Source: Sinohyriopsis cumingii
Lineage: Eukaryota; Mollusca; Bivalvia; Unionida; Unionidae
Assembly: GCA_028554795.2 (NCBI GenBank)
Contig: CM068826.1
Location: 101,372,346 to 101,436,345 of the forward strand
Length of the DNA stretch: 64,000 nucleotides
Direction: 5' to 3'
Positions 1-10,310 of the stretch are shown in pieces (positions within the stretch are counted from its first letter, which is position 1; each line of letters starts with the position of its first letter). The notes under the pieces are model-generated. The model was not told where the DNA came from, ran no database searches, and was given only the letters and a program-made list of their open reading frames with translations. Both the position numbers and the translations under genes were made by a program.

Positions 1-212
1 ACTGGATGTCAGATTTGCACCATATTTATTTAGGACCAACAAGACATCGTAAGAAGTTTTCTGGTGGAAATCCCATGTTGATAGGACTCGTTTGGGACAA
101 GTAATAATACAAATATTTTTAAAGATTACTATCATGGTGGCCATATTGGATATCATATTGACAACATTTCCAATTAGGACCAACTAAATATAATAAGTCT
201 TTTGGTTAAAGT

Positions 213-455
213 CGTTGTTGCTGTTGTTGTTGTTGGGTTTAACACCATTTTTCAGTACAAGACAGGCTATACATTATGGCCAGTATAGCTGTTGGAAGAA
301 GAACCCAGTAAAATCCCAGTAAAAACCCTCGACCCATAGAAAGCTACTGGCAAACTTTCTCGAATATTCACATTTGTCCAGCCAGAGACTTGAACCCACA
401 TGAACATAGGTGTGATGACACTGATCAGTAAAGGTAAGTGCTTTGCAGGGCCCTG
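213..455 (-). mobile_element. SINE family A, near full length, with TSD
   Basis: On the minus strand the element runs from a GGGCCCTG-like tRNA-related head, through a box-B-like GGGTTCAAGTCTC (complement of 385-398), to the 3' end TGGTGTTAAACCC and a (CAA)n tail. The tail reads as GTT repeats at 213-235. A 13-bp target-site duplication with one mismatch flanks it: TTTTGGTTAAAGT (200-212) and TTTTGGTGAAAGT (456-468). The head resembles Leu/Ser-type tRNAs, as in the intact copy at 34234. It is inserted in the ~145-bp array. Confidence 0.85.
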
Positions 456-984
456 TTTTGGTGAAAGTATAATACATCAATATGACTACTCATCTAAGAG
501 AAGTGGCGATAACAAGATTGTCAAAATGACCATTGTGGCAGTAATTTAGGAAATCTGATTGGCATAGCTAGACATTATTGGAAGTCTTTCAGTGAAAAAC
601 CTATGATCATATGATGATTCAGTCCGAAGTAGTAGTGTTAACAAATTCTTCAAGACAACCGCTGTGGTTAACATACTGGATTGCTGAGTAGCACTATCTT
701 CATTTAGGATCCAGATGGCTGCTGTGGCGGATAATACTGGATGTTAAGTGGCCCCATTTTCGGACTAACTAGACATCATAAGAAGTCTTCTGGAGAAAAC
801 CTAATGGCAATAGTACTTTTCATTCATTAATAGTAGTGACAAGATTTTCCAGATGATTGGTGTGGCAACCATACTGGATTTATGAGTGGAACCATTTTCA
901 CTGAGGACCAACTAAACATAGAAAAAAGTCTTTTAGTGGAAACATCCTGTTGATATGACCATCCATTCAGCAGCAATACTAATA

Positions 985-2369
985 CAGTGGAACCCCGCTA
1001 CAACGCGATGATCGGGGTCCATAAAATCGGATCGCGTTAAAAGCGGGGTCGCGTTAATGCGGGGTTTTACAATATTTAACTTTTTTTCCGAGAACATATA
1101 CGTGTATACATGTGCAATGATCAAAAGTCGGCTTATCATCAGATGAATATTAACTGGAATGCATTAATTAAGATATATTCAAAATAATCGATGGTTAATA
1201 TATTTATAGGTTATTACTGTGCATTAAAAACATTTACTAATTTTTATTTGTTTGAACGATAATACAGATTGACCGATAATACCAGACTATCGCTATATCA
1301 TGAAAAGTGTATCAACACCGTATGCTACCGTGCCGTCGTGGCATGCAGTTCATCCATAATGGATGTAATTTCATTGAAAATCGTACAGATTTAAAATATT
1401 CAATAATTTTGTAATAGTCTGAATTCGTCGTGTAAAATATAGGATGAACAAAATATTGAAACCATTTACTTGCCGTCTGATATCGTACGGTCATTGCATG
1501 CAGCTATTCCCGGGTCTACATACGGTGTCTGTATTGGATATTATTTACTTTCAACTGTTTGTTGTTTGATCACACCGCCAAGCACAGCACACATGTTGGC
1601 GGCTTTCGTCCTTTGATGTTTATTAAATTGTGCGACTCTTGTATCAACCACAGCTTTGTCTGCTGCTTGGCTGTGATTGCAGTTAAATAAGAAGCCCATG
1701 TCGGCTATTGTTTGAGCAACGACTGTATACAGATTTCATGGAAGACAATCACAAAGACGATTTACTGGCTTTACTCATGGATCCGTAATAAGTAACACTT
1801 CCGATAATGTTTACTTCGGCTTAACAATTCAAAAACCTAATGAAACCAGTTTTCTCTTCTAGAGTAGAATATGGAGCTTCACCACAACCTGTTCAAATTG
1901 ATAAATTTCAGAAGCCAAGCGTTGTACACACTATTTCTCGTACGTTATATATATCGTATTATTTTAGAATTCATACACGATCACTTCTCCAAAATCACTT
2001 AAAGAACCTGGATAAATTGTTAAGTTCCGATCGTTTATTATTAAAAGTCATACGCGAATTCTTCCACCAAATTATAATAAACGTTTTACACACTATTTCT
2101 CGTACGTTAAACAAATATTTTCACAGTCCGATAAAAATACACGTAAATGAATTTAAATTTCAGGAACCATGCCACGATCATATTATTTTAAAAGTCACAA
2201 CTAATCTCATGCCCAAAATGAAGTTAATTTCTTGTTTTGTTTTTTTTACTTTTCTCCAAATTTTTTTTTTCATGTGTGAATGAATATACGAAATTTCGGG
2301 AGCCATGCTACGACCGCGTTATATCCGAATTCGCGTTATGGCGGGGCGCGTTATAGCGGGGTTCCACTG
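985..2369. mobile_element. pogo/Tc1-mariner-like DNA transposon, 1385 bp, TA TSD
   Basis: Both ends carry CAGTGGAACCCCGCTA as inverted repeats; the TIR extends to 23 bp with one mismatch (CTACAACGCG on the left, CTATAACGCG on the right). It is flanked by TA at 983-984 and 2370-2371. Subterminal GCGTTAA/GCGGGG motifs are present at both ends. TA targets and this kind of terminal motif fit the Tc1/mariner-pogo superfamily. A minus-strand open stretch at 1541-1735 (64 codons, containing MGFLFNCNHSQAADKAVVD) may be a transposase remnant but I cannot assign it. The right half holds repeats of an ACACTATTTCTCGTACGTTA block (near 1927 and 2090) and of a TTTCAGGAGCCATGC-like block (near 1907, 2158, 2292). 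It looks internally degraded and non-autonomous. Confidence 0.85.
1541..1735 (-). pseudogene. Possible transposase C-terminal remnant inside the pogo-like element
   Basis: On the minus strand a 64-codon stretch is open and ends at a TAA whose complement is at 1541-1543. The peptide contains MGFLFNCNHSQAADKAVVD and KHQRTKAANMCAVLGG, which look more protein-like than the neighbouring frames. An in-frame TGA lies just upstream (complement of 1736-1738), and I see no start codon or DDE motif nearby. It lies within a DNA transposon, which makes a decayed transposase or an associated ORF the simplest explanation. I do not recognise the sequence with certainty. Confidence 0.35.
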
Positions 2370-2600
2370 TAACTAGATTTTCAAGATAGATGGTGTGGCA
2401 GCCATGTTGGATGTCAAATTGGCACCATTTTTGTTTAGGATGCCTAGTGAAACCCCATTTTGATATGGTCATTCATTGATTATTGATGACAAGAATTTCA
2501 AGATGGCTGTGTTGGAAGCCATGCCTGATGTACAAGCAGTACCTTTTGTGTTTGTAAAGTTTTGTGGCAATCATTTAAGGAGCTTAGAAGGAGTAGCAAT

Positions 2601-3664
2601 AACACACATGTGCTAATGAATAGACAGATGTCAGATAGCAGACCATTCCCATAAGCTCTCCTGGACCATGACCAGTAGAGCTAAGTCAACAGAATGTTTG
2701 GCAACCTGTCTACTATAACAGTGTTATTTATTTCATAATCAAGGCAAAATAACACACAATGAATCCTGTTAACAGAAAACAACTGCATAGCAATCTATCT
2801 GTAACAGTCAAACTCCAACTAATATTTTGCTAACTGCATCAAAATGTAATATATAATTCAGAAATGACAGGAAAAAATGCATATTCTATAAATCTTATGA
2901 TTACTGTTTTTTGTGTTTTTAAGAATTAAAGCTCAAAAAGGTGTAAAGACCTTAGATACATGACAAAATTTAAATCCTTGTTTTTCAAATACAAAGTCCT
3001 TACCACTGACTCATTTCTGAAAAAGTGCACATTCTAGGTCACAATTCCAGCAAAGTAAATGAACTGATTCTACAACAGAACAATCCTCCTTTCTCCTGCT
3101 GCTTTTAAATTAAATAATAAGTCTGAAGAAGAATTGGTATTTACATGAGAAATGCCAACTGTACTGACAAACTTAGATTCCAAGAGGGAGGCAAAGGGAA
3201 ATAACTAACAAGTAAACACAGTCACTTTGGAAGGATGAATATTTCTACATATTGTTAAGCAGGATATTTGGCACAAAATGATGCTGCATGCTAAAGGATT
3301 CACAATATTTAGATTGGACAAACCTTTACTTTATCATGTGACCCAATCTCTCCTTGGAAGCTATTAGCTGTCTGACTTATTTCTGAGCACTGTAGTTTGT
3401 GTCTGCTGCTGTTCCAGGAAGCTTAAGAATGCCAACACTCAAATTAAACAGGAATAAATAGCAGCCCAAATCAGGATAAGCTTCCCTGTTGCATTGTATC
3501 TTTGCCTTCTCCCAGACAGAAGCTCTTAATTAGATCATCATGAAGAAAGAGAAGACAAAATTAGATATATGATGCAAATATAAGTGCTTGTTACACAGAC
3601 AGGAACCATCAAATGCAATAATACAAGGTAGTATAAATATGAACAAGTCAAATTCAGGACCAAG
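2601..3664. other. AT-rich stretch with no recognised feature
   Basis: No coding island, SINE or tandem repeat was seen. Local TTAAATTAAATAAT-type AT motifs occur near 3105. Probably intron or intergenic sequence. Confidence 0.5.
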
Positions 3665-3790
3665 GCAACATGCATGTCTTGCACCTCTGTGGAAAAAGGT
3701 TCAATCATTGAGTCATTGGATTAAATCCCAGTGATGGCGCATGCAAAGGTTAGTGACCACCCAGCAGAAGTTGGTGGTTCATCTGGTACT
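3665..3790 (+). mobile_element. Degraded SINE remnant
   Basis: The text around 3752-3790 (GACCACCCAGCAGAAGTTGG, then GGTGGTTCATCTGGTACTTGG) resembles a SINE body common in bivalves that carries a GGTCGGTGGTTCTACCCAGG-like block. The head is too decayed to define. It lies directly before another tRNA-like SINE. Confidence 0.35.
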
Positions 3791-3794
3791 TGGA

Positions 3795-3970
3795 AGTCAT
3801 GGTAGCTGAATTGGCAGAATGTCAAATTCATAATCGAACAGTCACAGGTTTGATACCAGCCATAGACAGCCTAGGTTGGCTGCCCTTTTGTTTCCTTTTG
3901 GAAGGCAAATAACTCCCATTTTCTTGGCATGACATAACCAATAAAGCTGTTCAAACTAATAAAAACAAAC
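3795..3970 (+). mobile_element. SINE family C (tRNA-like head)
   Basis: The head GGTAGCTGAATTGGCAGAAT resembles tRNA box A (GGTAGCTCAGTTGGTAGA). Some 30 bases later comes CAGGTTTGATACC, a box-B-like motif. A CATAATC anticodon-loop-like segment lies between them. The body ends near AATAAAGCTGTTCAAACTAATAAAAACAAAC, an A-rich tail. No clear target-site duplication was found. It is related by its head to elements at 37925, 50810 and 53775. Confidence 0.6.
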
Positions 3971-4189
3971 AAAACATTGTTCTGGTACTCTAGTATCCCC
4001 CACCTACATGGCCACCTTTAGCTGATGTGCTTTTGAGAGTATGGTTCCATCTCTTTGTAATGCTGGGTCAATAGGGCGATCTGCCTTATAAAAGATGGAA
4101 CCTTGTACTGAGGGATGTCTGATCAACACTGTCATAATGGCTCATAAAGACACAAATACCCTCAATGGCACATTATGCCCATCCCATGC

Positions 4190-4880
4190 TTAACAGTCCT
4201 CTATGTAGAAGATTGAAATCTATGTGCAAAAACCAATTTTCTTCAGTCAAAGTGACCTTGATCTTTGACCTTTTGACCCCAAGTGAGACTCATTTCTTCC
4301 TTATCCTAAGTGCAAGCCATCTACTAAGTTTGGTCCAGATCTGTGACGTAGAACAAATGTTATGGCTTAAAACCATTTTTATGCTTTCTACCAGTGACCT
4401 TTGACCTTTTCACCCCAAAATATTATTATTCGCCAAGTGCAAGCTATACACAAAGTCTGGTCCATGCACAAGATGCAAAACTGTTGTTATTGTGCAGAAA
4501 CCATATTTATTCATTCAGTCAGTAACCTTGACCTTTGGTCCCCAATCAGTAGATTTCTTCCTAATCCGAACTGCAAGTATTCCACAAAGTTTGGTCCAGG
4601 CATTTGAGGCATATGATGTAGAACTAGTTATTTGTACAATCCATTTTTATTCTTTCAGTCACAATGACCATAACCTTTTGCCTTCTAGCTCCCAAATCAT
4701 TAGGCTTCTTCTTTACCACATGCAGATTGTAGAAAAATTGACCCATTGTGTGGAGACCGTTTTTCTTTCTTTAGTAATAATGACCTTGACCTGTAAGCTT
4801 TTGACCTCAAAGATAAAGGATTCTTCCTCACATCAAGTGCAGGCCATCCACAATGTTTGGTAACAGTAAAACTGGTGGAC
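4190..4880. repeat. Tandem ~110-145-bp repeat with TGACCT half-sites
   Basis: At least five diverged copies share TGACCTTGACCTTTTGACC-like text, then CAAGTGCAAGCCATCCACAAAG-like and TTTGGTCCAG-like text. The TGACC blocks start near 4252, 4395, 4522, 4666 and 4777. One copy has a perfect DR1 (TGACCT-T-TGACCT, 4395-4407), which matches the binding consensus for RXR/HNF4-type nuclear receptors. Short open frames here are by-products of the repeat. Confidence 0.75.
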
Positions 4881-5514
4881 AACTTTAGTTAAATGCAGAT
4901 ATTGAATTGGTAACAGACAGATGGATTCCTTCATGCAGGCATATGCATATTCAATTAGATGAAATCGCAATATAATTGGTTCTCATTAACTGCGAACTAT
5001 AATTAAGTTGAAAGATTCAGTACCAATGATACAGTATTTAAAAAAAGCTTAACTGGACTGATAACCGTATATACATTATAAAAAATACAGTAGTTTTTAC
5101 TTTACTGAGGTACAGACCACTCATTAATTAGTACAATAAGCAAAAGGTATTAAAGGTTGCTGAACAATTTTTATGGGGAAATCAATAAAATAACTTATAT
5201 TTTAAAATTTAGCCATTTATTGATGATAATAACAATGATGGAGACCTCTGACAATCATTAATATGATGGACGTGTCAAAACTTGAATTACAAGGTGCACA
5301 CCTTCTTAAAGCAAAGAGCAATAGCTAAATGTATTGATTCCAGTGCAGAGTTTATCCCTAGAGATTCTCCTGTATCAACATATGCTATGGCCATGTTGCC
5401 ACTTCAGCTAGTGATACCAGTAGTTTTGCAGTTACCTTATTTACCACAGTATACATATATGACTTTACAAACATGGCTGATTCAAATCTGTTATCATATA
5501 ATGTTACTCCCTTA
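4881..5514. other. AT-rich stretch with no recognised feature
   Basis: No supported gene or repeat was seen. A 77-codon open frame at 5282-5515 has no recognisable domain and is not called. Confidence 0.45.
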
Positions 5515-5870
5515 ACACAGATTTGTCACTGTGTTTTGTGTCAGCACATCTGGATTCTCCCTACACAAATTTGTCATTGCATAATGTGTCAGCAGATATG
5601 AATTTCTCCTACACAAATCTGTCACTGTGTTTTGTGTCAGCAGATATGGATTCCCCTAAATAAAGCTGTCTTTGTGTTGTGTGTCAGCAGATCTGGACAC
5701 CCCCCACAAAGCTGTCATTGTGTTTTGTGTCAGTAGATCTGGATTTCCCAATACAAATCTGTCAATGTGTTTTGTGTCAGCTGATCTGGATTCCCCCCTA
5801 CACAAAGCTGTCATTGTGTTTTGTGTCAGCAGATCTGGCTCTGCCACACTATACACAGATGTGTATTGAA
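5515..5870. repeat. Minisatellite, ~47-bp unit, about 7 copies
   Basis: GTGTCAG recurs at about 5538, 5586, 5634, 5681, 5728, 5774 and 5823, giving periods of 46-49 bp. Each unit includes TGTGTTTTGTGTCAGCAGAT followed by CTGGATTCCCCTACACAAA-like text. Units are 80-90% alike. Open frames on both strands follow the repeat. Confidence 0.9.
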
Positions 5871-5927
5871 CATGGACCAACATGGTCTTCTATCAAAAAA
5901 AGCAAAATAACAGTTTTCTGGATTGAT

Positions 5928-6372
5928 TACTAAATGCTTTCGATATGTTGGTGTTCAGTAATCTGCCAATGTAACATGCTTTCTGAACATTTTGGATATG
6001 CTTGTTGGTGTTCAATAATCTGCCCAAATAACATGCTTTCTGAATGTTTTGGATATGCTTGTTTGTGTTCAATAGTCTACCCATATAACATGCTTTCTGA
6101 ATATTTTGGATATGCTTGTTGGTGTTTAATAATCTGCCCAAATAACATGCTTTCTGAATGTTTTGGATATGCTTATTGGTGTTCAATAATCTGTCCATAA
6201 AACATGCTTTCTGAATGTTTTGGATATGCTTGTTCGTGTTCAATAACCTACCTATATAACATGCTTTCTGAATGTTTTGGATATGCTTGTTGGTGTTCAA
6301 TAACCTGCCTGACAGTTTGCTGATAAATGCTTTGAACATGCTGGTGCTCAACAACCTGCCCAGATAACTAGC
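5928..6372. repeat. Minisatellite, 57-bp unit, about 7 copies
   Basis: CATGCTTTCTGAA recurs at 5975, 6032, 6089, 6146, 6203 and 6260, an exact 57-bp period. Because 57 is 3 x 19, long frames stay open on both strands; on the minus strand they give a 19-residue peptide repeat with RLLNTNKHIQNIQKACY. A reading frame in a period divisible by three is not evidence of a gene. The outer units are diverged and the central ones close. Confidence 0.92.
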
Positions 6373-6766
6373 TACCTAAATGTACTGTAAATACTCTTGT
6401 TTAACAAACTCCCCTGACAATCAGCTATCTATGGTGCAACTGGTGGTAAATACTCTAATGTCGTCAGCGTTTTGTTATAATTATGTATATGAGCAATTCT
6501 TCGAAGGAGAAAGCACAATATACATGAATAACAGCAGCTATTCAGTCTGTTAGCAAATCAACAACTTGAAACAGCTAAACTTGGTGGTACTACATAACAT
6601 TTCTTAAAGTGTACAAGTAAACTAATGACTGCATCCATGCTGAACCACAAGGGGTATTCCAGTTGCACTGCATAAGCTATGACTGATGTTATTGATCTCA
6701 CTACCTACTGGGTCAACCCCTGCAATTAGATATTACTCTCTGAAATAGACACATTTTTTGTGCTCT

Positions 6767-6981
6767 TTCAGCTAATGTATGCAATGTCAGCTAGTGTATG
6801 CTTTGTCAGCTAGTGTATGTTCTGTCAGCTAGTAGTGTATTCTTTGTTAGCTAGTGTATGCTCTGTCAGCTAGAGTATGTTCTGTCAGCTAGTGTATGTT
6901 CTGTCAGCAAGAGTATGTTCTGTCAGCTAGTGTATTCTTTGTAAGCTAGTGTATTCTTTGTAAGCTAGTGTATGTTCTATC
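6767..6981. repeat. Minisatellite, 19-bp unit, about 11 copies
   Basis: The unit TGTCAGCTAGTGTATGCTT repeats head to tail with T/C and G/A variants. Later units read TTTGTAAGCTAGTGTATTC. The array ends just before the SINE at 7060. Confidence 0.9.
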
Positions 6982-7059
6982 AGAATTTTTTACTTGCTTA
7001 AAGTACAACCTAAATTCGAGAGCGTGAAAGGCTGCTTTTCAGGACATATTCAGTTAGCA

Positions 7060-7383
7060 TGTGTGTGTGTGATTAGGATTTTTAACGTAGCTTTTAATAA
7101 TTTTTCAGTCCTATCGCTACAATGTCCAGTGTGGCAGATTATAGTGATGTCTAGCACTGGGGCATCATGCCACAGACATGTAGCATGTAGAATGTCCCAC
7201 CCAGTCACATTATCCTGACACCAGGCCAACCAGTCCTAACACCAACCTCTTGATGCTGAATGCCAAGCGAGGCAGCTGTTAGTACCATTTTTGTAAGTCT
7301 TTGGTATGACTCATCCAGGTTCAAACCCACGAACTCCCGCATCTGAGGTGGACACTCTAACCACTAGGCCATTGGAGTGGTCC
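7060..7383 (-). mobile_element. SINE family B, full length, 13-bp TSD
   Basis: On the minus strand it starts with a tRNA-like head (GGCCTAGTGGTTAGAG, anticodon region, GGTTCGAAC-like box B). It continues through a conserved body (GGTTGGTGTTAGGACTGG, CATCATGCCCCAGTGCTAG-like, AGTGATGTCTAGCACTGG on the plus strand) and ends in a (CA)n tail, seen as (GT)n at 7060. TSD TATTCAGTTAGCA lies at 7047-7059 and 7384-7396. The architecture resembles the bivalve tRNA-headed SINEs with a conserved central domain (RUDI / Meta-domain type), an assignment made from memory. Confidence 0.92.
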
Positions 7384-7438
7384 TATTCAGTTAGCACCAG
7401 TTGCAAGTAATTATAAACTGTGATCAGTCTGTGTTCTC

Positions 7439-7765
7439 AATCTGATTCAAATCAGATTAACTAACCTATGTGAAGATCTTACAGCGACCACTTAGGGGTC
7501 ATGTTCTGGCGACCTTTGAATTAGCCAGTGTAAAGTATAGCTTTCTGAAATTGGAAAGGTAATTAAATCATTCAGCAATAAATTGATGCTCTTCAGCCAT
7601 ACTGCTCAGTCTCCCAAACATGAAGATGCAAGACTTCTTCTGATTGGCTGATAAAATTAGCGATTATGGTAATAACATAGGTCACCAGAATATGACCCTT
7701 AAACAGATGATTTCAGATCTTCATGTTATACAGTGCAGATCTGATTTTAATCAGATTGTCTGTGC
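7439..7765. mobile_element. MITE family N, copy 1, ~80-bp terminal inverted repeats
   Basis: The left end reads CAATCTGATTCAAATCAGAT and the right end, complemented, CAATCTGATTAAAATCAGAT. The inverted similarity continues inward through GAAGATCT and GGGTCATGTTCTGG(C/T)GACCT. The middle has no open frame. Two relatives lie at 13822 and 14305. Superfamily is not assigned; no clear TSD was read. Confidence 0.7.
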
Positions 7766-8810
7766 TCTCCCACTGGTATTTGTTAGTAATTAACAGTGAA
7801 AGTGAAACTCCTGTATGAGCTTGATCAAAACAAATCATAAAGAAACTTAAGGCACATGGCAAGGAATTTCAGTGGACAAAGTCATGAATAATCTGAACAC
7901 TGAATTCTTTTCATTAAAGAAACACTTGTCAGCTCTGAATCAGCACTTGCCCATCAGGCAACTGACGGGGAAAATTCATTGCCATTTTAAGTAGGGTATG
8001 TCAATTTAGATATTTTCCAGTACTTTTGTCGGACCTTGTTATATCTCCTTTAAATAATCTTTATATTAAATTTCACAAATATATGGCCGCCATAATAATT
8101 TCTGGAAACAAAATGTGCTGGACTTTGGTTGAAGAACACATTTTTTTTTATGATGGAAGAAATGTGATAGAAATGCTTCAAGATTATATAACCAAGTGCA
8201 TGCAAAAACTCTGATGTGATTCAGATTTCTAGCATTTGATTGACCAACATCAAATAAATGTCTAATGAAACAAAGTGATAGGGTAAGATTTTTGTTATTG
8301 TAATCTCAAGGCATCCTTTCTGCTATGGCTGCTTTGATAAAGGAATACATATGGTACTTTCTTTACCATCTAGTGTGCAAGGGCAAACACAGTGGAGCAG
8401 GCAGGCAATAACAATGGTTTAAAGTGAAGGGGGAAGGCTGAGGCTAAAATGGCAGAGAAACCAAATCTTGTTAATGAAACACTGATAGGAGAGACTAACA
8501 GATTAGAGAGCAATAGCAGACAAACAATGTCTTTGTAAGAGGGGATGTATAACTCACACTACCAGCAGCTCATAAATCAATACAAAGGTGAGGCTCCAAA
8601 GGAGTGGATAGATATCCTGCAGGCAAATACATTGTAAAAAGAAGATTTTCAGGCTACAAAGACAGGAGGTTTATAATGCTTGAAGAATCTGCATTAGTCT
8701 GGATTAAATTGCTTTCCTTCACAGTTTAATTACAACATTGCACTTTTTTTCCCCCATATCCTAGCTTCATTATATCAGTCTCAAACAGCACCAGTTTTTT
8801 TTTTTTTTAA
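7766..8810. other. Unannotated AT-rich stretch
   Basis: No supported gene or repeat. A 62-codon open frame at 8026-8214 shows no domain. A T-homopolymer (8795-8808) directly precedes the SINE at 8811. Confidence 0.45.
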
Positions 8811-9032
8811 GGGGCCCTCACCGTTACATATCACTACTATCTCACCTCTGTCTGCATAGGTTCGAGTCTCAGGCTCGGCCAATGTGGGCACATGAGAAAG
8901 CTTACCAGTAGCTTCCCGTGGGTCAGCGGTTCTTCCAAGGGTTTTCCCGGATTCTTTTTCCATCATCTATACTGGCTACCATGTATGGCATATCTTGTGC
9001 TGAAAAATGGCATTAAACCCTACAACAACAAC
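8811..9032 (+). mobile_element. SINE family A with damaged head
   Basis: It begins GGGGCCCTCACCG, where intact copies have GGCCCNGAGTGGTCTAAAGC, so box A is deleted. The box-B-like GGTTCGAGTCTCAGG is intact. The 3' part (TACTGGCTACCATGTATGGC, GAAAAATGGCATTAAACCC) and a short (CAA)n tail follow. No TSD is obvious. Confidence 0.85.
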
Positions 9033-10157
9033 TACTAGGTTATTTTAGAAGTAATTAACTGCTTCCATTTTTAAAAAAAAAATATAAATAAGGATCTTCA
9101 TTTTGCAAATCTACTATCTGCTCTAGTTTCTGCGGGGAGCAAACTTGAAATATTTTTTGACAATTTTCTCATACGGTTTTTCTCAGACTGATCAATATTG
9201 CATTTAAAGAACTTTTTGCCTCTCTGCCTTTTCTTGAATCACCAGCCACAATAAACACTGATGCAAATGAATTGATCAAAATCCTAATTTCTTCCTGTGC
9301 TTATACAATAATTCTAAAAACCTGTGGAACATAATGCAACAGCTTAGAAACTGAGCAGCCAAAAAATATTAAAAGATATTGGGTTCTTGGACAACTGATG
9401 ACAACTATAGAACTCAAAAGACAAACAGAAGTTTTGGGGAACAGTCTGGATAACTGATGATAATAAAATTGAAAAGGATTAAAAATGTTATGAGTTTAAC
9501 TTTAAGTTGTTGCGTCAAGAAAGTGGACATACAACATCTGCATCTTGGAAATCCTAGAAATTTCCAAACTTAACTAGATAGACTAAGACTATCATTTTTC
9601 AATACCATTAGACTGTAATTCAAGATGAGATAGTGAGAGAGAGAGGAGACAGTAGAATAAGAAAAGAATGTACATCCTTTGAACAAGAAAGTTCATCATG
9701 ACTTACATTAAGCCTCTAATATAATGTCACAAGACACTTTTGTGTTAGAGTTAAGGAAGCACAAAGCATTTTGCCTGGACCAATCGTTCTGGAACAAAAA
9801 TGAGACCAACATGGAAGAATATTTTCAGTAAATCGCTAAAATTGGGAATTCTTAAGAAGTCTGAGACATTTTTCATTGGAATAGGGGACATATTATAGTA
9901 TCCTTGAGGAACCTACAAAAATTCCATTCATCTCAGGTATGATCATTTCTACTGTAAGAAATGTTAATTTTCATTCACTTTTCGACATTGCTTTTCTTAA
10001 TTTTTACCTTTCAAGATGCTTTTCTGTTATTGTTTGTACTGAAAATGCTATACCAGCAACTTAATTGGTTTTACTGATTATAGATGCGTTATCCAGTATT
10101 CAATGATTGGAATGTTGAGGCTTGTCCAAGATGAAAACAGAATCTTGAAAGGTGGGT
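9033..10157. other. Unannotated AT-rich stretch
   Basis: No gene or dispersed repeat was recognised. A GA-rich tract (GAGAGAGAGAGGAGA) lies near 9634. Confidence 0.45.
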
Positions 10158-10310
10158 TGAGGCTGTATACACAACTGTCTGGAATACAGCCATTTTAATG
10201 TACCCAACTGTCTTGTATATAGCCATTTTGAGATACCCAGCTGTCTTGTATTTAACCATTCTGATGCCCCCAACTATCTTGTATATTGTCATTCTGAGGT
10301 TCCTGACCCA
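10158..10310. repeat. Minisatellite, 33-bp unit, 4-5 copies
   Basis: CTGTCTTGTATATAGCCATT-like text recurs at 10175, 10208, 10241 and 10274, an exact 33-bp period. As 33 is 3 x 11, the minus strand stays open for 67 codons (10089-10292), giving a repeated KTVGYIKMAIY-like peptide. This is a by-product of the repeat. Confidence 0.85.

Larger units (their letters stand above)
1..2600. repeat. Degenerate ~145-bp tandem repeat, interrupted by two insertions
   Basis: Repeated blocks carry the same ordered motifs: CAAGATGGCTGCCATGGTGG-like, then AGGACCAACTAGACATCAT-like, AGAAGTCTTCTGGTG-like and CATGTTGATATGACCATTC-like. Copies begin near 119, 510, 640, 711, 839, 2371 and 2490. The spacing becomes about 120-150 bp once the SINE (213-455) and the transposon (985-2369) are removed. 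The same family recurs at 22183-23040, 39900-40025 and 41290-41640. Copies are strongly diverged, so the array is old. No coding potential is seen. Confidence 0.8.

Noticed and set aside
1840-2283. 147-codon plus-strand open frame
   Set aside because: It lies inside the pogo-like element, contains the element's own internal repeats and shows no domain.
5893-6354. 153-codon minus-strand open frame with a 19-residue repeat
   Set aside because: A 57-bp minisatellite keeps any stop-free frame open; the opposite strand is open as well.
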